A DNA stretch of 64,000 bases from JAVKEN01 sp040221415 (GTDB lineage: Bacteria; Pseudomonadota; Alphaproteobacteria; Rickettsiales; JABSSG01). The position numbers and the translations under genes were made by a program. The DNA lies in NCBI GenBank assembly GCA_040221415.1, contig JAVKEN010000024.1, positions 1-64,000 on the forward strand. The letters run 5' to 3'. How positions within the stretch are numbered: position 1 is the first letter of the stretch; each line of letters starts with the position of its first letter. Below the pieces are notes generated by a model, which searched no databases, was not told where the DNA came from, and saw only the letters and a program-made list of their open reading frames with translations. Below are positions 1 through 9,129 of the stretch, in pieces.

Positions 1-65
1 CACAAGAAACAATAACCATGCGGCATAAAGCTTTCGTAATCAAATAGATTTTGAATTAGGCTCAT
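1..65 (-). CDS. N-terminal fragment of a sensor-kinase-like membrane protein (cut by window edge)
   Basis: Reading leftward from an ATG at 63-65, an open frame runs off the window edge. Its 21 complete codons read MSLIQNLF, then DYESFMPHGYCFL. From general knowledge of the family, a segment close to MPHGxCYLW is common at the start of membrane sensor histidine kinases and related MASE/PAS signalling proteins, just before the first membrane helix. It starts 4 bases after the retropepsin stop, so it is probably co-transcribed with it. Only the first residues are visible, so no catalytic domain can be seen and the assignment is tentative. Confidence 0.45.
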   Translation of the reverse strand, partial: MSLIQNLFDYESFMPHGYCFL

Positions 66-69
66 AATA

Positions 70-750
70 TCATCCTACTATTTCTAATTTATCGTCATTA
101 AATTTAAATGAATCGACTCTATTTAAAAAGTTCATTCCTAACAATGATACTGAAAGACCATTCTTGATTATATAAACTTTTAAAGACCTAATATAAATAT
201 CGCCAACATCTACATCGCTTACAACATAATAAGCTGCTTTATTTGACCCGTTAGCAGTTGAAACATACCTATCAAATTTTAACTCTTTTATTTCAACGCC
301 TAGCCTCTTTGCGTCGCTGAGTGTTAAGGTTGTTATAGATGCTCCTGTGTCCACCAGAAACCTTATATCAACCCCCTTGATTTTAGCATTTACGTAATAA
401 TGTCCTGAATGACCCTTGTTGATAACTAACTTCCCTCTCTCAGAAGAGTAGTTGTAGCTTGGATTTATATTAGAGTAGACTTTCTTAGCGACTTTTTGGA
501 TTTCTGATTTATAAGAATAACCCGCTATTAATAACAAAAATATCAAAATCCAAATCAAGGCGCTTTTTATAATAGTATTCAAATTAATTTTTCTTGAAAA
601 AAAACTTACCATTAAAAAAGAAAGGAGCATTAAAAAATAAATCAAATTTGCCGCTTGCTCTCCACCTTCGATCTTATAAGAATATTTTTGATAAATGTTA
701 TAGAACAAAAACACCAAAAGAATTATTACTATCCATTTCGATATTTTCAT
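70..750 (-). CDS. retropepsin-like clan AA aspartic protease, membrane-anchored
   Basis: This 226-residue protein starts with a hydrophobic segment (about residues 6-19) and has two more near 34-55 and 62-80, so the N-terminal third is membrane-embedded. The C-terminal part, from about 107, has the single-lobe aspartic protease layout: VDTGAS at about 133-138 carries the catalytic Asp, and the later hydrophobic stretch with LLGMNFL near 203-209 matches the ILGR/ILGM element of the TIGR02281 family. It resembles APRc of Rickettsia (about 231 residues), a retroviral-type protease acting as a dimer at the envelope. An AGGGA ribosome site precedes the ATG. It lies 29 bases downstream of sdhB in the same direction, so it may ride on sdh transcripts. 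The substrate is unknown. Confidence 0.85.
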   Translation of the reverse strand: MKISKWIVIILLVFLFYNIYQKYSYKIEGGEQAANLIYFLMLLSFLMVSFFSRKINLNTIIKSALIWILIFLLLIAGYSYKSEIQKVAKKVYSNINPSYNYSSERGKLVINKGHSGHYYVNAKIKGVDIRFLVDTGASITTLTLSDAKRLGVEIKELKFDRYVSTANGSNKAAYYVVSDVDVGDIYIRSLKVYIIKNGLSVSLLGMNFLNRVDSFKFNDDKLEIVG

Positions 751-779
751 AGGAGCTTCCCTGTCAAGTTAGACAGAAA

Positions 780-1571
780 TTATACTCCTTGCCTTTCTAC
801 TATTAAAGATTTTATTTTTGATATAGCTTCAGCTGGGTTCAATCCCTTAGGACATGTTTTAGTACAGTTCATGATCGTATGGCAACGATACAACTTAAAG
901 GAATCGTTTAGCATATCGAGTCTTTCTCCGGTAGCATCATCTCTTGAATCAGCAATCCACCTATAAGCCTGAAGTAATATCGCTGGGCCTAGATATTTAT
1001 CTGAATTCCACCAATAACTGGGGCAGCTTGTAGAACAACAAGCGCAAAGAATACATTCGTACAAACCATCAAGCTTTTCTCTATTCTCAATTGACTGTAA
1101 CCTCTCACTACTTGACGCTACAGCTTCGTCAGATTTCATCCACGGTTGAATTGATTCGTACTGAGCATAAAAATGATTCATATCACAAATCAAATCTTTA
1201 ACTACCAACATATGAGGTAAAGGATAAAAAATGATGTCACCTTTGAAATCAGAAATAGCTGACGTACAAGCTAGAGTATTTGTGCCATTGATATTCATAG
1301 CGCAACTACCGCATATACCCTCTCTACAAGATCTTCTAAAAGTTAAAGTTGGATCTATTTCATTTTTGATCTTGATAATAATATCAAGCAGCATAGGTCC
1401 ACATTTATCCAAATTTATTTCAAAAGTATCTAATGTTGGATTTTCTGATTCTCCTTCTGGATCATAACGATAAATAGAAACAATCTTAATATTCTTAGCA
1501 CCCTTATCTCGGCACTTGTGGTATTTACCTTTCTTTACTTTTGAGTTTGGTGGTAATCTAAATTCTGCCAT
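780..1571 (-). CDS. sdhB: succinate dehydrogenase iron-sulfur subunit
   Basis: SdhB carries electrons from the flavin of SdhA to ubiquinone in complex II. At 263 residues it has normal length for alphaproteobacteria. The N-terminal plant-type ferredoxin domain has Cys82, Cys87, Cys90 and Cys102 for the [2Fe-2S] cluster. The C-terminal domain has CILCACCSTSCP (Cys173/176/179/183) and the later Cys230, Cys236 and Cys240, which together bind the [4Fe-4S] and [3Fe-4S] clusters. It is the last of four sdh genes, 11 bases after sdhA. All expected cysteines are present. Confidence 0.97.
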   Translation of the reverse strand: MAEFRLPPNSKVKKGKYHKCRDKGAKNIKIVSIYRYDPEGESENPTLDTFEINLDKCGPMLLDIIIKIKNEIDPTLTFRRSCREGICGSCAMNINGTNTLACTSAISDFKGDIIFYPLPHMLVVKDLICDMNHFYAQYESIQPWMKSDEAVASSSERLQSIENREKLDGLYECILCACCSTSCPSYWWNSDKYLGPAILLQAYRWIADSRDDATGERLDMLNDSFKLYRCHTIMNCTKTCPKGLNPAEAISKIKSLIVERQGV

Positions 1572-1582
1572 ACAAACAACCT

Positions 1583-3379
1583 TTAATACACACGCTTTTT
1601 AGGGGGGATAGCTTCAACATCTTTGCTCATGGGCTTCTCATGAACTGGTCTGTAATCTATGCTAACCTTACCAGTTTTATATTCTACAGACGCGATAGTA
1701 TGCTTCATCCACTTTTTATCATCCCGATCTTTATAATCCTCTCTAGCATGCGCCCCTCTACTCTCTTTTCTGTTATAAGCCGAATGCATAGTTATCACAG
1801 CCTGATCTAAAAGATTTTCTAACTCTAAAGTCTCAACCAAGTCACTGTTCCAAATCAAACTTTTATCTTCAATTCTAACTTCATCGAAGCTTTTTCTTAC
1901 TTGATCTATTTTTTTAACGCCTTCTTTTAAAGTCTTTTCATCTCTAAATACTGCTGCATGCGCCTGCATCACATCTTGCATATCAGCACGAATTTCTGCT
2001 GTATACTTTTTACCTTTCTTAAATCTTATATTATCTAAGCGTTTTAAGGTTTCATCACCGGCATTCTTTGGTAAAGGCTTAGGCTCGGTATTAGGCTGAA
2101 TCAGCTCTTTACAACGCAATGCTGCAGCCCTACCAAATACAACAATATCAAGTAAAGAGTTAGACCCCAGTCTATTTGCCCCATGCACAGATACACAAGC
2201 AGCTTCACCAATTGCCATCAAGCCAGGAACAACGTGATCTGGGTTTTTACCTGACTTTATTACAACTTCTCCATGATAATTTGTTGGGATTCCGCCCATA
2301 TTATAATGCACCGTTGGGATAACAGGAATTGGTTCTTTAGTGACATCCACGCCAGCAAAAATTTTTGCAGTTTCGGATATCCCTGGCAACCTCTTGTGAA
2401 GAACCTCAGAACCTAAATGCTCGAGATGCAAATGTATATGATCTTTTTTAGGACCCACCCCTCTTCCTTCTCTGATTTCTATTGTCATCGCCCTGCTAAC
2501 AACATCACGAGAAGCTAAGTCTTTAGCATGAGGAGCATAACGCTCCATAAATCTTTCGCCTTCAGAGTTTGTTAAATAACCGCCTTCACCTCTACTTCCT
2601 TCAGTTATCAAGCAGCCCGAACCATATATTCCCGTAGGATGAAATTGTACGAATTCCATATCTTGCAATGGAATACCAGCTCTTGCACACATTCCATTAC
2701 CATCACCTGTGCAAGTATGAGCAGAAGTAGCTGAAAAGTAAGCTCTTCCATACCCACCAGTAGCAAGCACAACATGATGAGCATTAAATCTGTGGATTTT
2801 ACCATCATCAAGATTTAATGCCAGCACCCCTACACATTCACCTTTTTCATTCATAATAAGGTCCAAAGCAAAATACTCGATAAAGAATTTAGCTTTATGT
2901 TTTAAGGCTTGCTGATAAAGAGTATGAAGAATTGCATGTCCTGTTCGATCTGCAGCTGCACAAGTTCTTTGAGCGGCCTTACCTTCTCCGTACTCCGTTG
3001 TCATTCCTCCGAAAGCTCTCTGGTAAATCTTACCTTCTGGAGTTCTTGAAAAAGGCACTCCGTAATGCTCAAGCTCAACAATTGCTTGCGGTGCATGTCG
3101 ACACATATACTCAATCGCATCCTGATCTCCAAGCCAATCAGATCCTTTAACTGTATCGTACATATGCCAACGCCAATCATCTTTGCCCATATTTCCAAGA
3201 GCAGCACTGATTCCACCCTGCGCTGCCACCGTATGGCTTCTTGTAGGAAAAAGTTTTGTAATACATGCGGTTTTGAGGCCAGCTTCTGCCATACCGAAAG
3301 TAGCTCTAAGGCCTGCACCCCCAGCTCCTACAACAACGACATCATATTTATGGTCTATTATTTCGTAGTCAGATTCCAT
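1583..3379 (-). CDS. sdhA: succinate dehydrogenase flavoprotein subunit
   Basis: SdhA oxidises succinate to fumarate with covalently bound FAD on the cytoplasmic face of the inner membrane. The 598-residue protein begins with a Rossmann nucleotide-binding motif (VVVGAGGAG, about 15-23) and has the flavinylation motif SHTVAAQGG with the FAD-linked His at about 49. The substrate-site segment HPTGIYG and the later HGANRLGSNSLLD are intact. It starts one base after the sdhD stop (on the minus strand) and precedes sdhB, giving the order sdhC-sdhD-sdhA-sdhB. Length is as expected. Confidence 0.97.
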   Translation of the reverse strand: MESDYEIIDHKYDVVVVGAGGAGLRATFGMAEAGLKTACITKLFPTRSHTVAAQGGISAALGNMGKDDWRWHMYDTVKGSDWLGDQDAIEYMCRHAPQAIVELEHYGVPFSRTPEGKIYQRAFGGMTTEYGEGKAAQRTCAAADRTGHAILHTLYQQALKHKAKFFIEYFALDLIMNEKGECVGVLALNLDDGKIHRFNAHHVVLATGGYGRAYFSATSAHTCTGDGNGMCARAGIPLQDMEFVQFHPTGIYGSGCLITEGSRGEGGYLTNSEGERFMERYAPHAKDLASRDVVSRAMTIEIREGRGVGPKKDHIHLHLEHLGSEVLHKRLPGISETAKIFAGVDVTKEPIPVIPTVHYNMGGIPTNYHGEVVIKSGKNPDHVVPGLMAIGEAACVSVHGANRLGSNSLLDIVVFGRAAALRCKELIQPNTEPKPLPKNAGDETLKRLDNIRFKKGKKYTAEIRADMQDVMQAHAAVFRDEKTLKEGVKKIDQVRKSFDEVRIEDKSLIWNSDLVETLELENLLDQAVITMHSAYNRKESRGAHAREDYKDRDDKKWMKHTIASVEYKTGKVSIDYRPVHEKPMSKDVEAIPPKKRVY

Positions 3380-3769
3380 TTAGATATTAACAATAAAGTT
3401 TACAATTAATATAAAACTTACCGTTACCATCGTAACGAAAGTAGCAAAATATGATGCTATCAACAAAGTATTCTTTAGTACTTCACCATGCACATAATCC
3501 TCGATGACAACTCTTATACCTAAAACAGCATGAAAAAGAGTCACATTAACTAAAAGCAAAAATGCTAGAAAATAGAAAGGGTTATAAAGAGTACTTGCCA
3601 CTACAGATTCAGGATTGATAAAGAAATTAATCATATTCAAAACAAACCACACATATAGCGGCACTAAGAAGAGTGCAGAAATTCTTTGCCAATACCAATG
3701 AGAGGATCCTGAATGAGAAGACCCTAGATTTTTTGCTTTTGCAATGTCGCTTGTAAAGTTGTTTTTCAT
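3380..3769 (-). CDS. sdhD: succinate dehydrogenase membrane anchor subunit D
   Basis: This 129-residue protein has three hydrophobic helices (about residues 29-50, 63-86 and 100-126) and anchors SdhAB to the membrane while helping form the haem b and ubiquinone sites. The segment FHAVLGIRVVIEDYVH in the second helix carries the conserved His and the Asp-Tyr pair typical of SdhD. The sequence is short and divergent, as usual for this subunit, but its place between sdhC and sdhA makes the call firm. The stop abuts the sdhA start. Confidence 0.93.
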   Translation of the reverse strand: MKNNFTSDIAKAKNLGSSHSGSSHWYWQRISALFLVPLYVWFVLNMINFFINPESVVASTLYNPFYFLAFLLLVNVTLFHAVLGIRVVIEDYVHGEVLKNTLLIASYFATFVTMVTVSFILIVNFIVNI

Positions 3770-4189
3770 CTATCCCCTTAATATGGATTCATGAACAAAA
3801 ATATAATAACCAGTCACTAAAGTCATAATTAGTGCACCAGTTAGAACAGCATACCCAGTCTTATAAGCAGTAGAAATCTTAAATCCCACACCTATATCCC
3901 AAAATAAATGTCTAACTCCATTAAGCATATGGTAATACACGCTAAACGTGATAGCAGTTAGGAATATTTTGAAGATGGCATTATCTGAGATTATAAGTAA
4001 ATTTACATCAAGAAGCCCCAATCCCATGGTTTGTATCAAAATTAGCGCCAAAAACCAAAACAAAGCAATCAAACCAAAGAAAAGAAACACGCCCGTTCCT
4101 CTATGAAATATCGACAGCACAGATGTTAGTTGAGGCTTATAAATCTGTAAATGTGGCGATAAAGGTCTTTGTTTTTGTTCTTTTGTCAC
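3770..4189 (-). CDS. sdhC: succinate dehydrogenase cytochrome b556 subunit
   Basis: SdhC is the first gene of the sdh operon. The 139-residue protein has the family start RPLSPHLQIYKPQLTS, the quinone-site helix with SIFHRGTG (about 26-33), and the second signature YHMLNGVRHLFWD (about 86-98), whose first His is the probable haem b ligand. Three membrane helices are evident. Translation starts at GTG (4187-4189), with a GGAAA stretch upstream as the only ribosome site. A promoter lies in the 59-base gap before prfA. Confidence 0.95.
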   Translation of the reverse strand: MTKEQKQRPLSPHLQIYKPQLTSVLSIFHRGTGVFLFFGLIALFWFLALILIQTMGLGLLDVNLLIISDNAIFKIFLTAITFSVYYHMLNGVRHLFWDIGVGFKISTAYKTGYAVLTGALIMTLVTGYYIFVHESILRG

Positions 4190-4215
4190 TTTCCGAAACC
4201 CTATTATATTTTAGC

Positions 4216-4243
4216 ATTATATAAACTCAAACGCTTATTGCAA
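4216..4243 (-). promoter_or_regulatory. sigma-70-type promoter of the sdh operon
   Basis: On the minus strand TTGCAA (4238-4243) and a perfect TATAAT (4216-4221) are separated by 16 bases, ending 27 bases before the sdhC GTG. A second TATAAT lies closer to the gene and could pair with TTGAGT. The position between prfA and sdhC, where a separate promoter is needed, supports it. Confidence 0.65.
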
Positions 4244-4248
4244 CACCT

Positions 4249-5337
4249 TCAAGCTATGCTTGATTCAGAATTAGCTAGTTTAAGAGCTTCATCTTCAGCA
4301 ATAAGTGGCTCAATAACCTCATCAAGCTTACCTTCAGCAACAATCTCATTAATTTTATACAAAGTAAGATTTATTCTGTGATCAGTGACTCTTCCCTGAG
4401 GAAAATTATAGGTTCTTATTCTTTCTGAACGATCTCCGCTACCAACTTGCTGCTTTCTTGAAGCAGATCTTTCAGCATCTCTACGCCCCCTTTCTGCTTC
4501 ATAAATTCTTGAACGCAAAATCTTTAGGGCTTTAGCCTTATTTTTATGCTGAGATTTTTCATCTTGCTGAGAGACAACAATTCCCGTAGGCAAGTGTGTA
4601 ACCCTTACCGCACTATCAGTTGTATTAACATGCTGACCGCCAGCTCCACTGGCTCTAAAAACATCAATTCTAAGGTCTTTCTCCTGGATATCGACGTCAA
4701 ATTCCTCAGCTTCTGGAAGCACTGCAACAGTTGCAGCTGAAGTATGAACTCTACCACTTGATTCAGTCTCTGGAACTCTTTGAACCCTATGTACACCAGA
4801 TTCAAATTTTAAGCGAGCAAATACATTCTTTCCAGAAATCACAGCCGAGCCTTCTTTTATACCACCAATGCCAGTATCAGACTTTTCAAGAACCTCAAAA
4901 TTCCAACCCTTCAAAGATGCGTACCTTTGATACATCTCAAACAAAGTAGCCGCAAACAAAGCCGCCTCATCTCCTCCAGTACCTGCTCTGATCTCAATTA
5001 TAGCATTTTTCTGATCCGCTTCATCTTTTGGTATTAGAGCAATCTTAATTTTATCCTCAATTTCATGAATGTCTTTTTTTAAATCATGATACTCTTCCTC
5101 AGCCATATCCTTTATGTCCTTGTCAGCAGAAGGATCCTGCATCATTTCTTCTAGCCCCCTCAGGTCTACACTCGCCTTATTGAATCCTCTAATTAGCTCT
5201 ACAATTTCATCTAAATCAGCTAGTTCTTTTGAAGCTTGAACGAACTCCTTACTTGATAGAGAATCACCAGAAGAAAGCTTCTTTTGCAAAGCATCATACT
5301 TACTAAGTATTGTGTTGAGGCGCTCTTTAAAACTCAT
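4249..5337 (-). CDS. prfA: peptide chain release factor 1
   Basis: RF1 recognises UAA and UAG stop codons and triggers peptide release. The 362-residue protein has the GGQ catalytic loop at about 233-235 (RASGAGGQHVN) and the codon-reading P-x-T tripeptide (PET, about 189-191) in RVPETESSGR, which separates RF1 from RF2. Length is normal and there is no programmed frameshift. Its start overlaps the end of hisS by 11 bases, so translation is probably coupled. The partner HemK/PrmC is not in this window. Confidence 0.97.
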   Translation of the reverse strand: MSFKERLNTILSKYDALQKKLSSGDSLSSKEFVQASKELADLDEIVELIRGFNKASVDLRGLEEMMQDPSADKDIKDMAEEEYHDLKKDIHEIEDKIKIALIPKDEADQKNAIIEIRAGTGGDEAALFAATLFEMYQRYASLKGWNFEVLEKSDTGIGGIKEGSAVISGKNVFARLKFESGVHRVQRVPETESSGRVHTSAATVAVLPEAEEFDVDIQEKDLRIDVFRASGAGGQHVNTTDSAVRVTHLPTGIVVSQQDEKSQHKNKAKALKILRSRIYEAERGRRDAERSASRKQQVGSGDRSERIRTYNFPQGRVTDHRINLTLYKINEIVAEGKLDEVIEPLIAEDEALKLANSESSIA

Positions 5338-6571
5338 TACTTTTTACAAAATTAACTAAACCTTGAAACTCCACCCTTTCTTCTGAACGATCTTTAAGAT
5401 TTTTTACAATGCAAGATTCTAAGGCGACTCTGTTATCAAAATAAACCACAAGACCCGCTCCCCTCTCTATTGCCTTCTTAAGAGCTTTTGCAGGATTATT
5501 TTGCTCCTCAATCTCTACAGATATCTCGTTACGACGCAACTGAGACGATAACTTCATAGCGTCATGCTCGTATTCAGGATTCGTAACTATGATACTCACA
5601 AGTTGATTGCGACTAACTTTTATATCAGCTAGTTCCACCAATCTCTCAATGCCAGCTGCAAAACCAACACCAGGAGAATCTTTACCACCCATAGTTTTAA
5701 TCAAACCATCATACCTGCCACCAGCAAGCACAGTACCTTGCGCACCCAACTCTTCAGTTATAAACTCAAAAGCAGTATGATTATAATAATCTAAACCTCT
5801 AACCATTGAGTGATTTTGATAATATTTTATACCTAGCGCATCTAGACCACTTAGAACCTCTTCAAAAAACCTTTTTGATTCTTTATTTAAATGCTCTTCA
5901 AGCTTAGGAGCTGATTGATTAATCTTTTTATCTCCTGAGTCTTTAGAATCTAGAATTCTCAGTGGGTTACGATCAAAACGTAATCTACTATCTTCAGATA
6001 AATCGTTCTTGTATTTTGAATAATAGTCGACTAGCTTTTCTATATACAGGCTTCTTGAATTAAAATCTCCTAAAGAGTTTATTTCTAGACGCACCTTATC
6101 TAGAACCCCCAATCTATCTAACAGTAGATGTGCAAGACTTATAACCTCAATATCAGCGACAGCTTTAGGCGAACCTATATACTCACAGTTTATTTGATGA
6201 AACTGCCTCATTCTACCTTTTTGAGGCCTTTCGTAACGAAACAAAGGTCCCCACGAGAACAATTTTAGAGGTAATTTATTATACAGTCCATTTGATATAA
6301 CAGATCTCATCACTGAAGCTGTAAACTCGGGACGTAAAGTCAGGCTCTGACCTTTTCTATCTTCAAATGTATACATCTCTTTATTTACTATATCTGAGAA
6401 ATCACCAAGCGTTCTTTTAAACACCTCAGTAAACTCAAATATCGGGGTAGACATTTCAGAATACCCGAATAAAGATGACACATGTCTGGCAAGCGATACT
6501 ATGTGGGTAAACTCTTCCTGCTCTTTAAAAAGCAAATCTTTTGTACCTCTAGCTGGCTGCAGATTAGACAT
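5327..6571 (-). CDS. hisS: histidyl-tRNA synthetase
   Basis: This class II aminoacyl-tRNA synthetase has 414 residues. Motif 2 is visible in GRMRQFHQINCEYIG (about 118-132), and the histidine-specific segments are RGLDYYNHTAFEF (about 258-270) and GGRYDGL (about 281-287). The C-terminal anticodon-binding domain follows from about 325. It begins just after the permease gene and overlaps prfA at its end, placing it in the minus-strand run ompA-like, ispB, mnmA, permease, hisS, prfA. No anomaly seen. Confidence 0.96.
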   Translation of the reverse strand: MSNLQPARGTKDLLFKEQEEFTHIVSLARHVSSLFGYSEMSTPIFEFTEVFKRTLGDFSDIVNKEMYTFEDRKGQSLTLRPEFTASVMRSVISNGLYNKLPLKLFSWGPLFRYERPQKGRMRQFHQINCEYIGSPKAVADIEVISLAHLLLDRLGVLDKVRLEINSLGDFNSRSLYIEKLVDYYSKYKNDLSEDSRLRFDRNPLRILDSKDSGDKKINQSAPKLEEHLNKESKRFFEEVLSGLDALGIKYYQNHSMVRGLDYYNHTAFEFITEELGAQGTVLAGGRYDGLIKTMGGKDSPGVGFAAGIERLVELADIKVSRNQLVSIIVTNPEYEHDAMKLSSQLRRNEISVEIEEQNNPAKALKKAIERGAGLVVYFDNRVALESCIVKNLKDRSEERVEFQGLVNFVKSNEF

Positions 6572-6579
6572 ATAAAAAA

Positions 6580-7968
6580 CTAATGATTTTTAGCGTAAAC
6601 TTTATCGGCTCTCCATTTACTATACACAAAGTACAACGTAATTGTAAAAGCTACCCATGTTAGATAGATATACCCTACTGATTCTAATAGCCCATATATT
6701 AGATAACTACAGAATATAATTGCTAATGCAGAAATAAAATAAAGCCCCGGACATTTAAATGGTCTTTTTAAATTAGGTTTTAGCATTCTTAATCTTACAG
6801 CTGAAATAACAACAAACAAGAAGACAGATAAAGTGCCCATACTAGCTAAATTGCCCATAATTCTAATTGGAATAAACCCAGACACAATCGACATGGTGAC
6901 ACCAATAGCAACAGTAGCTATATATGGAGTTTTGAATTTAGGATGAATCTTACTAAATGATTTTGGAAGCAACCCATCTCGTGACATCGCCATAAAAATC
7001 CTTGTCTGAGCATATATCTGGAATAAAATTACCGTAGTCATCCCTGCTATTCCTCCAGCAGCAACCAGGGCGCCACCTATATTGCTTCCATTAATCTTTA
7101 AAGCAAAAGCTAAAGGCTCAGAATTATTTAAAAGTTTATAATCCACTATGCCTGTGAGCGCACCTGCTACCATCACATACAGCAATATACACACTAATAA
7201 AGAACCAATCAGCCCAAAAGTCACATCTTTTTCTGGATTCTTACTTTCTTCCGCAGCATTAGCCACAGCATCAAAACCTGTATATGCCATAAAGATTGCT
7301 CCCGCTGCAGCAGTTACCCCAGAAAATCCAAACGGCATAAAGTTAGAAATATTCTCCATTTTAAAATGCGGAACAGCTACCGCTACAAAAACGAAAATCG
7401 CGAGCAACTTAACAATAACAAGAATGTTGTTCAAAGTGGTGCTTTCTTCTACCCCTTTAACTAAAACAAAAGTTATTACAAGGCACAGTAAACTAGCTGG
7501 CAAATCAATCATCCCACCTTCAAATGGGTTGTGCACTAGGTGATATGGCAAAGTTATATCAGCTTGTTCTAAAATACCAACTATATAGCCAGACCATCCA
7601 GCAGCAACAGTTGTTGCTCCACAACAAAATTGGAGAACTGTCAACATACCGACTACCCAAGCAAGAATCTCACCTAAAGATACATATGCATATGTATATG
7701 ACCCTCCAGAAGAAGGTAGCGTAGAAGCAACCTCTGTATAGGCCAAAGCAACAAATATACAGGTCACCCCTGCCATAGCAAATGAAAGGGTGACAGCAGG
7801 TCCAGCAGCAGTAGCAGCTTGAATACCTGTAAGAACAAATATACCAGTACCTACCACAGCACCGATACCCATTAATAATAAATCCCATGCGCCAAGCGTT
7901 TTTTTCAATTGGCTATGGCCACTTACATCTCGAACAAAATTTACGTTCTTTTTTCTTAATAAGCTCAT
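6580..7968 (-). CDS. APC-family amino acid permease
   Basis: A 462-residue integral membrane protein with about twelve hydrophobic segments. It has the APC-superfamily first-helix signature GIGAVVGTGIFVLTG (about 35-49), followed by a small-residue-rich helix 2 and YTEVASTLPSSGGSY, a pattern typical of the cationic amino acid transporter / YfnA branch. It should import an amino acid by proton or exchange coupling. The substrate cannot be read from sequence. It sits between hisS (8 bases downstream) and mnmA (18 bases upstream), the same orientation. Uptake of host or environmental amino acids would fit a bacterium with limited biosynthesis. Confidence 0.88.
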   Translation of the reverse strand: MSLLRKKNVNFVRDVSGHSQLKKTLGAWDLLLMGIGAVVGTGIFVLTGIQAATAAGPAVTLSFAMAGVTCIFVALAYTEVASTLPSSGGSYTYAYVSLGEILAWVVGMLTVLQFCCGATTVAAGWSGYIVGILEQADITLPYHLVHNPFEGGMIDLPASLLCLVITFVLVKGVEESTTLNNILVIVKLLAIFVFVAVAVPHFKMENISNFMPFGFSGVTAAAGAIFMAYTGFDAVANAAEESKNPEKDVTFGLIGSLLVCILLYVMVAGALTGIVDYKLLNNSEPLAFALKINGSNIGGALVAAGGIAGMTTVILFQIYAQTRIFMAMSRDGLLPKSFSKIHPKFKTPYIATVAIGVTMSIVSGFIPIRIMGNLASMGTLSVFLFVVISAVRLRMLKPNLKRPFKCPGLYFISALAIIFCSYLIYGLLESVGYIYLTWVAFTITLYFVYSKWRADKVYAKNH

Positions 7969-7986
7969 TTTTATATCCTTACGAGT

Positions 7987-9063
7987 TTAAATGTTTTTTG
8001 TTATCCAACCACCACCTAGCACCCTATCACCATCATATAATACACATGCTTGACCAGGTGTCACTGATTTATTTGGTTCATATGTTGTAACTTCAAACAC
8101 CCCCTGATCATTGTGTTTTTTTATTTTAGCTTGAACACCTTTGTGTGAAGATCTAATTTTTGCCAAACCTTCAAGATCGTTGCCTACATTTACCAACCAG
8201 TTTGTATCTTTTATATAAAAAGAATTTGAGTATAAGTCTTTTTCTTCCCCTAAAAATACTTTTTTAGTTTCAGGGTCTATTTTAACTACATACAAAGGCT
8301 TTCCTGCGGTCACTCCTAATCCCCTTCTCTGACCTATAGTAAAATTGATAATTCCAGAATGACGCCCTATTTTATTTCCCTTCATGTCTAATAAGTCGCC
8401 CTCATCTAGGGCTCCAGGCCTTAGTTTCTGAACCACAGAAGCATAATCTCCATTTGGTACAAAACAAATGTCCTGACTGTCTGGCTTATCTGCATTATGA
8501 ATGCCATACTTATTTGCAAGTTCTCTTGTTTCTGATTTTGTATACCCCCCTAGAGGAAACTCTAAGAAGTCTAACTGCTCAGAAGTTGTAGTAAATAAAA
8601 AATAGCTTTGATCTTTATTATCATCTATTGCTTTATGTAACTCACTCTTGCCATTCTGAGTGAATTTGCGCACATAATGACCGGTGGCTAAACTATCTGC
8701 CCCAAGCTCCTTTGCCATTTTCAGCATATCAAAGAACTTTACTGTCTGGTTGCATCTCACACATGGAATTGGAGTTTCTCCTCTCATGTAAGAATCTGCG
8801 AAATCATCCATCACAGAATCCTTAAATCTACTCTCGTAGTTAAGAACATAATGAGGGACACCAAGCTTCTCAGCCACGGTTTTTGCATCATATATATCCA
8901 TGCCGGCACAACATGTGCCCTTCTTAAGATCCGTGCCAGTATAGTCATATAGCTGCATAGTAAGTCCTATAACCTCATGACCTTGATCATGCAACATAGC
9001 TGCAACTGTAGAGCTATCTACTCCACCCGACATAGCAACAACGATTTTCTTCTTCTTAAACAT
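7987..9063 (-). CDS. mnmA: tRNA-specific 2-thiouridylase MnmA
   Basis: MnmA installs the 2-thio group at the wobble uridine of tRNA-Lys, Glu and Gln. The 358-residue protein has the PP-loop SGGVDSS (about 11-17), the tRNA and sulfur-transfer cysteine in PCVRCNQTVKF (about 100-110), and the second catalytic cysteine in DSQDICFVP (about 196-204). The C-terminal beta-barrel is present, ending in GGGWI. A tRNA-Lys(TTT), one of the expected substrates, is encoded at 46.7 kb in this window. Confidence 0.96.
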   Translation of the reverse strand: MFKKKKIVVAMSGGVDSSTVAAMLHDQGHEVIGLTMQLYDYTGTDLKKGTCCAGMDIYDAKTVAEKLGVPHYVLNYESRFKDSVMDDFADSYMRGETPIPCVRCNQTVKFFDMLKMAKELGADSLATGHYVRKFTQNGKSELHKAIDDNKDQSYFLFTTTSEQLDFLEFPLGGYTKSETRELANKYGIHNADKPDSQDICFVPNGDYASVVQKLRPGALDEGDLLDMKGNKIGRHSGIINFTIGQRRGLGVTAGKPLYVVKIDPETKKVFLGEEKDLYSNSFYIKDTNWLVNVGNDLEGLAKIRSSHKGVQAKIKKHNDQGVFEVTTYEPNKSVTPGQACVLYDGDRVLGGGWITKNI

Positions 9064-9129
9064 GCCAAAAACTACAAAATAATAGGAGTCTTTATAAACT
9101 AAAAAACAACTTTTCTCAAATATATTAGA

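Noticed and set aside
655..966. 103-residue plus-strand frame opposite retropepsin and sdhB
   Set aside because: It is antisense to two well-supported genes, has no ribosome site and no recognisable domain.
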